This document shows, piece after piece, positions 1 to 8,394 of a DNA stretch of 64,000 bases. The position numbers and the translations under genes are program-made. The stretch covers positions 186,001-250,000 of the forward strand of contig JABZIZ010000001.1 of NCBI GenBank assembly GCA_015258065.1, read 5' to 3'. Numbering within the stretch: the first letter of the stretch is position 1; each line of letters begins with the position of its first letter. The notes below the pieces were generated by a model. That model saw nothing but the letters and a program-made list of their open reading frames with translations, was not told where the DNA came from and made no database searches. This stretch comes from Lachnospiraceae bacterium (GTDB lineage: Bacteria; Bacillota; Clostridia; Lachnospirales; Lachnospiraceae).

Positions 1-383
1 CCCACGGTCTGCTGGTGCCCGCCATGGCTGCCGACGATGCCCATGACTACCCGCACGATGCCTGTATTTCTTTTTTGATGCTGGGTGCAGAAAGCCTTTG
101 TAAAAAGGCGGTCATGGAGGCGCTGATACGGGGCGATTATTATGCCACGCAGGGGCCGCAATTTATCGAGATCGTGCGGGAAGAGGAGGAGATTCGGGTG
201 CGCTGCTCCGCTGATGTCACCGAGGCCTTTATCTACACCAACTGGATCTGGTGCCCCGACCGTTATCAGAAAGTGACGGGAGGCTCCTTCCGTTATTCCG
301 TTACCCCCAACGACCGTTACGTGCGAATCGAAATCCGCGACGGCGAAGGGCGCAGAGCCTGGTGCTCTCCCTTTTCCGTTTAG
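1..383 (+). CDS. PHP-domain protein, C-terminal part (runs off left edge)
   Basis: The reading frame is open from the window edge to the stop at 383, so only the C-terminal ~125 residues are present. The visible part starts with a segment rich in Asp and His (AADDAHD) and continues with an LGAESL...MEALIRGDYYATQGPQ stretch. This arrangement, a metal-ligand segment followed by a 'gets a new name when the child is a small amidohydrolase-like barrel' tail, is typical of PHP-family predicted metal-dependent phosphoesterases. The last codons overlap the convergent MATE gene by 4 bp. The family call rests on remembered family style, not on an alignment, and the substrate cannot be predicted. Confidence 0.6.
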   Translation, partial: HGLLVPAMAADDAHDYPHDACISFLMLGAESLCKKAVMEALIRGDYYATQGPQFIEIVREEEEIRVRCSADVTEAFIYTNWIWCPDRYQKVTGGSFRYSVTPNDRYVRIEIRDGEGRRAWCSPFSV

Positions 384-1798
384 TAACGCAGCCTGATGTG
401 ATATTTTTCCCGGAAAGCATTGATCGTCCGCTTCCCTGCATCTGAGACGGGTCGAATCCAGGTTTTTGCATACAGATGTCTCTGCATGAAAAAATAGCGG
501 ATCGGCTCGTCGCAGTAACAGAGCGCAAAGACGAGCAGGAAGGGTGCATGAAAATAATCGTTGGCCAGATGGATCACCGGCTGCACCATGAGGAACATAA
601 AGGTGACTTCTAGGACGGAACCGAAGGCGGGATCACCGGAAGCGCGAAACGTGTCGTTCATGCACCAGTTGCCCATGCGGATCACACCGGCAATACTGAA
701 GATCAGCAGCATCCCCTTTGCGTAAGAATAAGACGCTCCGGACAGTCCCATGACATGCAGGAGGGGAGAGTGAAACGCAATCAGGCAGAGACAGACCACG
801 AAGGTCATGGCGGAGGTCAGGTAGACAAGCTTAAAGCCGCGGGAAAAAGCCAGCTCGTGGTTGCCGCTTCCCACCTCTTTTCCCACCAGAACCGTCGCCG
901 CCGAGGAGAAACCGGCAAAGAAGGAGATAATCACCCCTTCTAACGTCCGGAAGACCGCCGTTGCCGCAATCGCCGCATCCTCCTGGTGCCCCAGCACGAT
1001 GTTCACCATCATAAAGCCGACGCCGATGAAGATCTCATTGGCAATGATCGGCGCACATTTGGTCAGATATTCCCTTAGCAGCTTTCCATTCCAACGAAAA
1101 TGCTCTCTATAATCCCTGAGATAGGGGATTTCTCCTTTTACCACAAAAAAAAGAATCACCGCAATGTTCATAACGCCGGCAAGCACCGTTCCGACCGCAG
1201 CACCTCTCACTCCCAGGCGAGGGAGTCCCAGTTTGCCGAAGATAAGAAGATAATTGCAGAGGAAATTGGTCACAACGCCCGCCGCCGCACCGTACAGCGG
1301 GATCTTGACCTTCTCAATGGAACGCAGGAGGGCGCTCATCGCCGTTGCGATGATCTGTAGCGGATAAGCAAAGCCTACGATTTTCAGGTATTCGATGCCG
1401 ATTTTTTGAATCTCGGGGCTCCCCGTATAAAGCGCCATCACCCACGAGGGGCGGAAGAGTGCAAGAAAACCGCAAATCAGACCCGAAATCATCATAAAGG
1501 AGACGGTGATGCCGTAAGCCTTCCGGATTCCGCCGTGATTGCCCGCCCCGTAATATTGGGCAAAAAACAGCATGCCTCCGCCGACAAAGCCCCAATAGCC
1601 CGAAAACATCAGGCTGGAAAATTGGGCGCAAAGGCCCACTGCGCCCACTGTCTTTTCCCCAAGCGACGCCAGCATGACGGTATCCACCATGCTGCCCGTC
1701 GTGGTTAAAAGGTTCTGCAGTGCGACCGGCACGGCGATCATGGCGACCAGCGGAATTAGCTGCCTCCAAGTCGTATGATTGTTTCTGCTGCTCTCCAA
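380..1798 (-). CDS. MATE family efflux transporter
   Basis: A 472-aa polytopic membrane protein with about 12 hydrophobic segments. It carries the MATE pattern of an N-terminal PVALQNLL...GSMVDTVMLASLG segment and a repeated half in the C-terminal domain. MATE proteins export cationic drugs or metabolites using Na+ or H+ gradients. The start is a TTG: a GGGAGAG ribosome-binding site lies 5 nt upstream and overlaps the end of the sirtuin gene, which suggests translational coupling. It forms a short run with the sirtuin and S1-domain genes upstream. The substrate is not predictable. Confidence 0.9.
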   Translation of the reverse strand: MESSRNNHTTWRQLIPLVAMIAVPVALQNLLTTTGSMVDTVMLASLGEKTVGAVGLCAQFSSLMFSGYWGFVGGGMLFFAQYYGAGNHGGIRKAYGITVSFMMISGLICGFLALFRPSWVMALYTGSPEIQKIGIEYLKIVGFAYPLQIIATAMSALLRSIEKVKIPLYGAAAGVVTNFLCNYLLIFGKLGLPRLGVRGAAVGTVLAGVMNIAVILFFVVKGEIPYLRDYREHFRWNGKLLREYLTKCAPIIANEIFIGVGFMMVNIVLGHQEDAAIAATAVFRTLEGVIISFFAGFSSAATVLVGKEVGSGNHELAFSRGFKLVYLTSAMTFVVCLCLIAFHSPLLHVMGLSGASYSYAKGMLLIFSIAGVIRMGNWCMNDTFRASGDPAFGSVLEVTFMFLMVQPVIHLANDYFHAPFLLVFALCYCDEPIRYFFMQRHLYAKTWIRPVSDAGKRTINAFREKYHIRLRY

Positions 1799-1800
1799 TA

Positions 1801-2514
1801 CTACTCTCCCAACTGTGAAAAAATTTCTCCGATGGCTCCCTGTACCAGCAGGTCTGCTTCCCGGTCTCTGGGCGTTGCCGACTTGTTAACCACGACCAGC
1901 CGGTTTCCGGTATAGTAATCGATCAGGCCGGCCGCCGGATAAACGGAGAGCGAGGTGCCTCCGACAATGAGCATATCCGCCTGCCTGATCCATTCCACTG
2001 CACGGTTCACGATGCTCATATCAAGCCCTTCTTCATACAGAACGACATCGGGCTTCACCCTGCCTCCGCAGACGTCGCAGTGAGGTACCCCTTTTGTCTG
2101 AAGAATATAGTCGAGGTCAAAAAACTTTCCGCATTTTTCGCAGTAGTTTCTCCTGACGCTTCCATGCAGCTCCAGAACCTCTTTACTTCCCGCATCCTGA
2201 TGCAGCCCGTCAATGTTCTGGGTGATGACCGCCTTCAACCTTCCTTCTTTTTCCCACTCGGCAAGCTTTCTGTGCGCTGCATTGGGCTTCGCTTTCGGAT
2301 AGAGCATCTTCTCTCTGTAAAAAGCAAAGAACTCTTCCGGCCTCTTGGTATAAAAGGTATGGCTCACGATCTGTTCCGGCGGATAGGCATATTTCTGATG
2401 ATACAACCCGTCCTGCGAACGAAAGTCGGGGATACCGCTTTCCGTGGAAACGCCCGCACCGCCAAAAAATACAATGCGGTCACTCTCTTGAATCCATTCT
2501 TCCAGCTTCTTCAT
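1801..2514 (-). CDS. cobB: NAD-dependent protein deacylase (sirtuin)
   Basis: This 237-aa sirtuin removes acyl groups from protein lysines, using NAD+ and releasing nicotinamide and O-acyl-ADP-ribose. The NAD-binding GAGVSTESGIPDFRS motif lies near residue 20, the catalytic QNIDGLH motif near residue 100, two CxxC pairs form the structural zinc site (YCEKC and CDVCGG), and GGTSLSVYP completes the Rossmann core. Length is normal for bacterial sirtuins. It sits 6 nt downstream of the S1-domain gene and directly upstream of the MATE gene, probably in one transcript. Confidence 0.93.
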   Translation of the reverse strand: MKKLEEWIQESDRIVFFGGAGVSTESGIPDFRSQDGLYHQKYAYPPEQIVSHTFYTKRPEEFFAFYREKMLYPKAKPNAAHRKLAEWEKEGRLKAVITQNIDGLHQDAGSKEVLELHGSVRRNYCEKCGKFFDLDYILQTKGVPHCDVCGGRVKPDVVLYEEGLDMSIVNRAVEWIRQADMLIVGGTSLSVYPAAGLIDYYTGNRLVVVNKSATPRDREADLLVQGAIGEIFSQLGE

Positions 2515-2520
2515 CCGTTC

Positions 2521-3423
2521 TTAAAACCCGGCCTTTTTGATCAGATCCGCTAACGAGGTAGTCGCCTCTCCGCCACTCTCATATTTGACCTTTTCCTCGG
2601 ATACTTCCTCCGGAGAAACCTCGTCAATGTCCTTCATGCTAAGGGAAATCTTCCCGTCCTGAATCTTGATGACCTTGACCTTGATCTTCTGTCCCACCTT
2701 CAGTACGGCGGAAGGATGGGAGATTCTGGTCTTTGAAATCTGTGAAATATGCAACAGACCGGAGAGTCCCTCGCCCAGATCCACAAAGGCTCCATAGTTT
2801 TGTAAGCTCTCCACACTTCCTTCGGTCACCAATCCCACCTTGACGTTGGAAACCTTTTCTGCCCGTTCCCTATCTGCCTGTTCCTTCAGGATTTCCCTTG
2901 CGGAGAGAACCAGCTTCCCGGCCTTCTTGTCGCAGGTAATCACCCGTACTTCCATCTCTTTCCCGACGTAAGAAGGCAGATCTTTTTCATCCACAAAGCT
3001 AAGAGACAGCCTGGAAGCAGGGATGAAGGCACGAATCCCATTCGGATAACAGATCACACCGGCCTTCACCGCCTCTGCAATCTTCACTTTCAGCCCTTGC
3101 TTCTGGTCCATTGCCTCCTGAAACCAGTCCCAGGCACTTCCTTCTCTGGCTTCTTTTCTCGACAAAAGAAGATTGCCGTTCCCGTCATCCGTGCCGATCA
3201 CTACAGCGGAAATCTCCTCTCCCACTTTCACATCTCTGCGAATATTAAAATTCGGATCTTCGCTGTAATCCTCCTTGCGGATAATGCCCGGCGCATAATA
3301 TTTCAAATCCAGCATCACCGCATCATCCGACATCCCTATCACGGTCCCGGTCAGAATATCTCCTTCGTTGATTTTGCGAAAGGACTGATCGATTTCCGCT
3401 TGAAAGTCTTGCATTGATTCCAT
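2521..3423 (-). CDS. S1 RNA-binding domain protein (ribosomal protein S1-like)
   Basis: About 300 aa with three consecutive S1/OB-fold repeats: one beginning at GDILTGTVIGMSDD, a divergent middle one, and a canonical C-terminal one with GSVESLQNYGAFVDL...GLSGLLHISQIS. Firmicute S1-like proteins of this size bind mRNA and help translation or RNA turnover. I chose the ATG at 3423 because a GGAGG sits 8 nt upstream; the frame stays open to 3492 but that segment lacks a good site. Strand and spacing place it at the head of the sirtuin-MATE run. It is shorter than the four-to-six-domain S1 of proteobacteria, which is normal for this group. Confidence 0.88.
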   Translation of the reverse strand: MESMQDFQAEIDQSFRKINEGDILTGTVIGMSDDAVMLDLKYYAPGIIRKEDYSEDPNFNIRRDVKVGEEISAVVIGTDDGNGNLLLSRKEAREGSAWDWFQEAMDQKQGLKVKIAEAVKAGVICYPNGIRAFIPASRLSLSFVDEKDLPSYVGKEMEVRVITCDKKAGKLVLSAREILKEQADRERAEKVSNVKVGLVTEGSVESLQNYGAFVDLGEGLSGLLHISQISKTRISHPSAVLKVGQKIKVKVIKIQDGKISLSMKDIDEVSPEEVSEEKVKYESGGEATTSLADLIKKAGF

Positions 3424-3571
3424 TTCCCATTTCCTCCCGAAATCTGTATCGATTGATAATTCCATCTCTCCATTATAAGGGCTGTTTTTCAAAAATGATA
3501 TACCGGCCTCAAAACCGCTCGAAAGGAATGTGCGATCCTCCCCCTCTTATGGACCTTCTTCCCTGATTTTT

Positions 3572-3600
3572 TTGACAGAAGCTCAAAAATTACCTACACT
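3572..3600 (+). promoter_or_regulatory. Predicted sigma-A promoter of bioY-birA
   Basis: TTGACA at 3572-3577 is followed after 17 bases by TACACT at 3595-3600, a good -35/-10 pair 34 nt before the bioY start codon. BirA in some Firmicutes represses biotin genes, but this BirA lacks a DNA-binding domain and no palindromic operator is visible here. Confidence 0.6.
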
Positions 3601-3633
3601 TATATCAATACTTTTAAGAAAGGCGGTTTGATT

Positions 3634-4260
3634 ATGCTGCACTCGACTTACCTCAATCATCACGAGAATCCTTCGGAGGAGCACCGACAGAAGGGCGGCG
3701 CCATTTATTCTCTCGTTTCCATCGGTGTGATGGCTGCACTTACCTGCGTCTTGTCCATTCTTCAAATTCCGATCGGCCCGGTTCCTATCACCCTTTCCGT
3801 CCTCGCCATTCTCCTCTGCGTCTATGTACTGGGTGCCACAGGAGGCACGGCGGCAGTCTTCATCTACCTCCTCCTTGGTCTTGCCGGTCTTCCCGTCCTG
3901 GCAGGCGGCACGGCCGGACCTGCGAAGCTCCTGGGGCCCACCGGCGGTTTTTTAATCGGCTATATCCCTTTTGCCCTCATTTCCGGCCTGTTGATTGATC
4001 TTGCAACTTCCAAAAAAATAACTCGTAAGTCGACCTCTATTCTCCTGCAAATTGGCGGCATGGTCCTTGGTCTGCTTGTCCTCTATGTCTTTGGCACCAT
4101 CTGGTTCCTCTTCCGTTATGCAGAATCGACGTCTTTTTTTGCCGCTCTCAAGCTCTGTGTCATTCCCTTTATTCCCTTTGATCTGCTCAAAATCCTGATT
4201 GCATACTTCCTGGGCGGCACTTTACGAGCAAGACTGATGCAGGCAGGCTACTTACCGTGA
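3634..4260 (+). CDS. bioY: Biotin ECF transporter S component BioY
   Basis: A 208-aa membrane protein with six hydrophobic segments and the BioY signature near ALTCVLSILQIPIGPVPITLSV, followed by GGTAGPAKLLGPTGGFLIGYIP. BioY binds biotin in the membrane and works alone or with the shared ECF module (EcfA/A'/T, not in this window). ATG at 3634 is preferred over an in-frame TTG 6 nt earlier because AGGCGG lies 8 nt upstream. The birA start is at or just after the bioY stop, so uptake and ligation of biotin are co-expressed. Confidence 0.93.
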   Translation: MLHSTYLNHHENPSEEHRQKGGAIYSLVSIGVMAALTCVLSILQIPIGPVPITLSVLAILLCVYVLGATGGTAAVFIYLLLGLAGLPVLAGGTAGPAKLLGPTGGFLIGYIPFALISGLLIDLATSKKITRKSTSILLQIGGMVLGLLVLYVFGTIWFLFRYAESTSFFAALKLCVIPFIPFDLLKILIAYFLGGTLRARLMQAGYLP

Positions 4261-4268
4261 GGAACAGG

Positions 4269-5186
4269 ATGGAGACTTCGAAAATTTCTTCTACCTGTTT
4301 GAATGCTCCCTTATCTGCTGCAAGCCTGGCGCCCCTCCTTCCGCAGGGAAGGGTAGAGCGCCTGCAGGTTTTTGATACCATCTCCTCGACCAATACCTAT
4401 CTGTTGCAGAAGGAAACGTATGCAGACGGCATGGTCTGTCTTGCCGATGAACAAACGGCAGGACAGGGACGCAAGGGCAGAAGCTTCCTCTCCCCAAAGG
4501 GGATGGGCGTCTACCTGTCCTATCTTCTTGTGCCGGACGAGGAAGAGGCTCTTTTCCCCGCCAGCTCTTTTTCGACACTGACTGCCTATGTCTGTGTTGC
4601 TGTCTCCCGTGCCGTTTCCAGGGTCTGCGGCAGAACACCGGACATCAAGTGGGTCAATGATCTTCAACTGGATGGCAGGAAATTTTGTGGCATCCTGACT
4701 CAAATGACACTTTGCCAGGGTTCGGACAGGGTACAGAAAATCGTGACCGGAATCGGTGTGAACGTTTCAGAAAAAAAAGAAGATTTCCCGGAAGATCTGC
4801 GGGAATCCGTGACCTCCCTTGCGCAGGCTACAGGGCACCCGGTGTCCCGTGCCGCACTTGCCGCCGAACTGATTCTGCAACTCGACCGTATGCGGGAAGA
4901 TTGGAGAAAAGAGCATCGATCTTCTTTTCTCCCCTTATCCACGCAGGAGAAGAACCCCAAAAGCATGAATGGTTCCCTGCCGCAAGAAATCCGCCAGTCT
5001 TACCTTGCAGCCTATCGCTCGATGGATGTTATAAAAGGGAAGGAGATCCGCGTCACGGATTGGAAACAGGAAAGAGAGGCCAGAGCGCTCGGCATCGGAG
5101 ACAATTTCGAACTCCTCGTCCGCTTTAAAGATAACGGAGCGGAAGAAGCCCTCACCGGTGGAGAAATCACCGTCAGGCTCGTGTAG
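4269..5186 (+). CDS. birA: Biotin--[acetyl-CoA-carboxylase] ligase (class I BirA)
   Basis: The protein of about 305 aa couples biotin to the acceptor lysine of biotin-dependent carboxylases via biotinyl-AMP. It contains the substrate motif STNTYL near the N-terminus, the nucleotide loop GQGRKGRSF and the IKWVNDLQLDGRKFCGILT segment, then the C-terminal SH3-like domain. No N-terminal winged helix is present, so it should be a pure ligase rather than a repressor. ATG at 4269 has GTGAGG 6 nt upstream; a GTG at 4257 overlapping the bioY stop is an alternative. It pairs with bioY. Confidence 0.92.
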   Translation: METSKISSTCLNAPLSAASLAPLLPQGRVERLQVFDTISSTNTYLLQKETYADGMVCLADEQTAGQGRKGRSFLSPKGMGVYLSYLLVPDEEEALFPASSFSTLTAYVCVAVSRAVSRVCGRTPDIKWVNDLQLDGRKFCGILTQMTLCQGSDRVQKIVTGIGVNVSEKKEDFPEDLRESVTSLAQATGHPVSRAALAAELILQLDRMREDWRKEHRSSFLPLSTQEKNPKSMNGSLPQEIRQSYLAAYRSMDVIKGKEIRVTDWKQEREARALGIGDNFELLVRFKDNGAEEALTGGEITVRLV

Positions 5187-5304
5187 AAATGAGATAGGTC
5201 ATCGTTTGCATCCATGGAAAGTCGCTTATAGGGCGGGTTACTTCTACGAAGTGCTGAGCGCGGAACGGGCGACCCTTTTTGTTCCACGTTTCCAATGGAA
5301 AACG

Positions 5305-5330
5305 CTTAGGACGGGTGCTCCCATCCTAAG
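5305..5330 (-). terminator. Likely terminator of the diguanylate cyclase gene
   Basis: A hairpin with 7-bp outer arms (CTTAGGA/TCCTAAG) and a GGG/CCC inner stem lies just after the stop of the gene at 5334. On the minus strand it is followed by only a short T run (GCGTTTTCC), so termination may be moderate. Confidence 0.5.
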
Positions 5331-5333
5331 GAA

Positions 5334-7073
5334 TTAAGGACATTTGATTTCCGACTCGCCCCTTACCCTTTTCTGATTCCGCTTGTCTTCATACATTCTC
5401 TCATCTGCGCAACGGATGACCTGACTGGCTAAAGCCACGCCTTCTCCGCCGGACTGCATCCGATGTGCAACTTCCGCGTAGGTTGCAATTCCCAGTGCAA
5501 TGCTGACCGGGAAGGGAACGTTTTCCTGTCTCTTGGCTTCGATCAGATTGTTCCGAATGGTCTTGGCAACATCATCCACGAGAGATGCGGGTGAAACCAC
5601 ACAGATGAATTCGTCTCCGCCGTTTCTGCCGGCAAAGGCGGTCGCATTCCGGATGGCGTCTTTGATTGCAATCGCAACCATCTGAATCAACTTGTCTCCG
5701 TAATCATGGCCGAAGATATCATTCGTCACTTTCAAGTCATTGACGTCAATGAAGATGACCGCATAATCTTCTTTTCTGTTATCATCCAGCATATCCAGCT
5801 TTCTCTGCAAATACTGCCTGTTGCCGAGTGCTGTCAGATTATCCGTGTAAGCAAGCATCTTCAGATGCTTCTCCTCCAGGGTCTTCTGTACAATGAAGGC
5901 CATCTTGAAGAAATAGGATGTGGCGAAGGTGAAGACCATGAGAAGAATCAAGACCTTGGCAAAACGCTGTTTGGCAAACCATTGCAGAATGAGGGGCGCT
6001 CTTTCCGTGATGCTGGCAGCCGCAATGATTCTGGTCTGTTCCAACAGTCCGAAGAGAGCGACAAAGATCAGTCCCCATTGCATGATGTAATCGGAGGTCG
6101 TTTTAATCTTCTTCCCGGGAAACAGAAGGGAGAAAAGAGCGGAAATCACCATCACAATCTGGAAGGCCTGCATCCACCGCAGATGATCCACAAAGGTATA
6201 ACCGCTGGGAAGCACATAGAAAATCACGGTGAGGATGCCGACCGTAAGTGCAAACTTTCCAAACGTTTGCAGGTATCGTTTCACCCTGGGTCTTTCCACT
6301 TCAAAACTGGAGTAGATGGGCGCCGTTCCCATTAACAGATACATGCCGACATATTCACAGACCGCATTAAAATCTTCACTAGGCAAAAGAAGGTAGATCA
6401 GACCGGAATTTCCCATGTACCAAAGGGTCATCGAAAAGATCAGGAAGAACATCCAATAACCTTCCGGTGCGAAGTCCAGAATGCGGTAGAAGAACAAAGT
6501 GATCAGCATTCCGAAGACACAACAGACTAGGATCGTCACCAGCATCGCATAGGAGGTTTCCTGCCCGATGGCCACAAAGAAATCGTCATCCGTTTGCGGC
6601 ATTAAAATAGGCGCATGAAAGGTATCCTCTAACAGGGTCATGTGCGGTTCGATCTCGATCCTGATTTCATCTCCGTACGCTTCTTTCGGAACCGGGATGG
6701 TGACCCTGAGGTGACCGATCATGTGCCTTTTAAGATGGTCTCCGCAGGAAACAATCAACTCATCCTTGTAGTATGCCCGCACCACGCTGGCATAATACAT
6801 GAAATTGATCGATTGATATCCTTTTTCCAGACTCTTATCCAGAGGCAGGTGAATGGTAATTCGATCATGAATCGATCTGAAATTAAACATATTGTTGTGA
6901 AAGACATCTGTCGTTCCGTCTTCATGCTGCACGACGACCGTCATCTTATCCAGAACGGTATAAGAGTGTTCGGAGACGCCTCCCTTGAAACTGAACCAGA
7001 GCCAGAGGATGAAGATGGCGCTCGAAATGGCGATGTAGAGAAGGAGTACCGTATGAGATTGATTTTTTATCAA
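5334..7073 (-). CDS. Membrane-bound diguanylate cyclase with 7TM sensor region
   Basis: A 579-aa protein. One N-terminal membrane segment (about residues 9-27) is followed by an extracytoplasmic region of ~140 residues, a block of about seven membrane segments (roughly 175-390), and a C-terminal GGDEF domain with an intact GGDEF motif. The protein should make cyclic di-GMP from two GTP in response to a signal sensed outside or in the membrane. I see no RxxD product-inhibition site before GGDEF. The start is TTG at 7073, needed to keep the first membrane segment; an in-frame stop lies 18 nt upstream. A run of nine G (minus strand) lies at 7092-7100, just before the start. Confidence 0.87.
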   Translation of the reverse strand: MIKNQSHTVLLLYIAISSAIFILWLWFSFKGGVSEHSYTVLDKMTVVVQHEDGTTDVFHNNMFNFRSIHDRITIHLPLDKSLEKGYQSINFMYYASVVRAYYKDELIVSCGDHLKRHMIGHLRVTIPVPKEAYGDEIRIEIEPHMTLLEDTFHAPILMPQTDDDFFVAIGQETSYAMLVTILVCCVFGMLITLFFYRILDFAPEGYWMFFLIFSMTLWYMGNSGLIYLLLPSEDFNAVCEYVGMYLLMGTAPIYSSFEVERPRVKRYLQTFGKFALTVGILTVIFYVLPSGYTFVDHLRWMQAFQIVMVISALFSLLFPGKKIKTTSDYIMQWGLIFVALFGLLEQTRIIAAASITERAPLILQWFAKQRFAKVLILLMVFTFATSYFFKMAFIVQKTLEEKHLKMLAYTDNLTALGNRQYLQRKLDMLDDNRKEDYAVIFIDVNDLKVTNDIFGHDYGDKLIQMVAIAIKDAIRNATAFAGRNGGDEFICVVSPASLVDDVAKTIRNNLIEAKRQENVPFPVSIALGIATYAEVAHRMQSGGEGVALASQVIRCADERMYEDKRNQKRVRGESEIKCP

Positions 7074-7107
7074 CTTTTTAGTTTTTATTTACCCCCCCCC
7101 TTTCGGA

Positions 7108-8052
7108 TTAGAGTAAAACCATTCTGGCCGCACCGAAGATACCTCCGTCATTGCCAAGGGATGCCAGTTTAAATACCACATTTCTGGTCGCATGAAAGGC
7201 AACTGGCGTATAATATTTTTCTATCATTTCTAGCAGGAAATCTCCTGCCTTAGAAACTCCTCCTCCTATGACAATCGCTTCCGGATCCACCACGCAGGTG
7301 ATTCTGGCGAGCGCTTCTCCTAAATACCGCATGCTCTCCTGAAGACTGGAAAGTGCAAGTTCGTCTCCTGCTTTCGCACAGTCAACCACTTCTTTGCAGG
7401 AATTCGTATCCTGAATCTTCAGCGTGGTTGCCTTCTCCCAGGTGAGACTCTTTTTCTTTGCCAGGCGGGCGATTCCGGTTGCAGAAGCATACTGCTCGAG
7501 ACACCCGTACTTCCCGCAGTTACAAGGCTCCTTCTCGTCTCTCTTTGCCAGCATGTGCCCGATTTCACCGGCCGCTCCGCTGCTGCCCGGCAGAATCTTG
7601 CCGCCCAGGATGATGCCTCCTCCGACGCCCGTTCCCAGAGTGACCATCACCAGATTCTGGTAGCCCTGCCCCGCACCTCTCCACTGTTCTCCCAGTGCGG
7701 CGACATCGGCATCATTGCCTACCCGAACCGGCAGATCACCCAAAAGCTGGGAAAGCTCTTTCGCTACATTGAAAACACCCCAACCAAGGTTCACGCAGGT
7801 ATTGACGACTCCGTCTTCCAAAACCGGTCCGGGAACACCCATGCCGGTTCCTTCAATGTCTCCGGACAGGGAAAGATTCTTTGACTTTACCTTTGCCCGC
7901 AGTTCTTCCGCAATATCCGCCAGAATATACCTGCCCTTTTCCTCGGTTCTGGTCGGAATTTCCCACTTCTCCACGAGGTCTCCGTCGGTCTTGAACAATC
8001 CAAGTTTCACAGTGGTTCCACCTACATCGACCCCAAACGCATATTTTTTCAT
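7108..8052 (-). CDS. glk: Glucokinase, ROK family
   Basis: A 314-aa ROK-family sugar kinase that phosphorylates glucose to glucose 6-phosphate. The N-terminal ATP loop is GVDVGGTTVKLGLF, the sugar-binding region includes GNDADVAALGE, the second phosphate loop is TLGTGVGGGII, and the zinc signature CNCGKYGCLEQYAS is complete. It lacks the N-terminal winged helix of ROK repressors. It lies downstream of malEFG on the same strand, in line with processing of imported oligosaccharide-derived glucose. Its leader contains a 37-bp tandem repeat. Confidence 0.92.
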   Translation of the reverse strand: MKKYAFGVDVGGTTVKLGLFKTDGDLVEKWEIPTRTEEKGRYILADIAEELRAKVKSKNLSLSGDIEGTGMGVPGPVLEDGVVNTCVNLGWGVFNVAKELSQLLGDLPVRVGNDADVAALGEQWRGAGQGYQNLVMVTLGTGVGGGIILGGKILPGSSGAAGEIGHMLAKRDEKEPCNCGKYGCLEQYASATGIARLAKKKSLTWEKATTLKIQDTNSCKEVVDCAKAGDELALSSLQESMRYLGEALARITCVVDPEAIVIGGGVSKAGDFLLEMIEKYYTPVAFHATRNVVFKLASLGNDGGIFGAARMVLL

Positions 8053-8099
8053 TCCGTCTGTCCCCCTGTTCCGGACAGCCGTTCTATTCTGATTACAAG

Positions 8100-8245
8100 T
8101 GCGGGTACGCTTTTCTTCCGCCTCTGTTTCTCATGGCGGGCACGTTTCTCTTCGCCGCCTCTGTTTCTTATGGCGGGCACATTTCTCTTCACCGCCTCTG
8201 TTTCCCGTTGCGGTCTTGTTCTTCTTCGCCGCCTCTGTTTTCATT
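8100..8245. repeat. 37-bp tandem repeat, four copies, in the glk leader
   Basis: Copies at 8135-8171, 8172-8208 and 8209-8245 are each 37 bp, preceded by a 35-bp copy at 8100-8134. The shared core is GCCGCCTCTGTTT followed by a GGCGGGCAC-like segment. Together with the flanking promoter this accounts for most of the 342-bp gap between glk and malG. The array lies between the predicted -10 box and the glk start, so it should be transcribed as 5' leader. Confidence 0.85.
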
Positions 8246-8248
8246 ATA
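8243..8248 (-). promoter_or_regulatory. Predicted -10 box for glk
   Basis: A perfect TATAAT on the minus strand. The region 17-18 nt upstream offers only a weak -35 (TATCAA). Transcription would start near 8236, giving a ~180-nt leader made almost wholly of the 37-bp repeat. Confidence 0.45.
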
Positions 8249-8363
8249 GCACGATTGCCCGAAGCTTGATATGATTTTCAATTATATTATCGTATTTTTT
8301 ATCAAAAATGTTTATATGTCTTTTTATATGATTTTGGGGTGCCAATACTTTTGACACCCCTGA

Positions 8364-8380
8364 TGTAAAGCGCTTGCAAT
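8364..8380. promoter_or_regulatory. CcpA/LacI-type operator-like palindrome
   Basis: TGTAAAGCGCTTGCAA is a near-palindrome around GCGC. On the minus strand TTGCAAGCG fits the first nine positions of the cre consensus, but the second half is displaced by one base. It lies between the malG stop and the glk promoter and could serve catabolite control of glk. This is a candidate only. Confidence 0.35.
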
Positions 8381-8394
8381 TCTTGCAAAGATAT

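Noticed and set aside
5187..5304. Possible riboswitch or structured RNA between birA and the diguanylate cyclase gene
   Set aside because: Short complementary segments (ACTTC/GAAGT, GTCGC/GCGAC) are present but no known riboswitch core could be matched and neither flanking gene starts here.
8336..8360. GGGGTGCCAA...TTGACACCCC hairpin as the malG terminator
   Set aside because: It is followed by A residues rather than T on the minus strand and by TGATG on the plus strand, so it lacks the tail of an intrinsic terminator; left as an unexplained inverted repeat.
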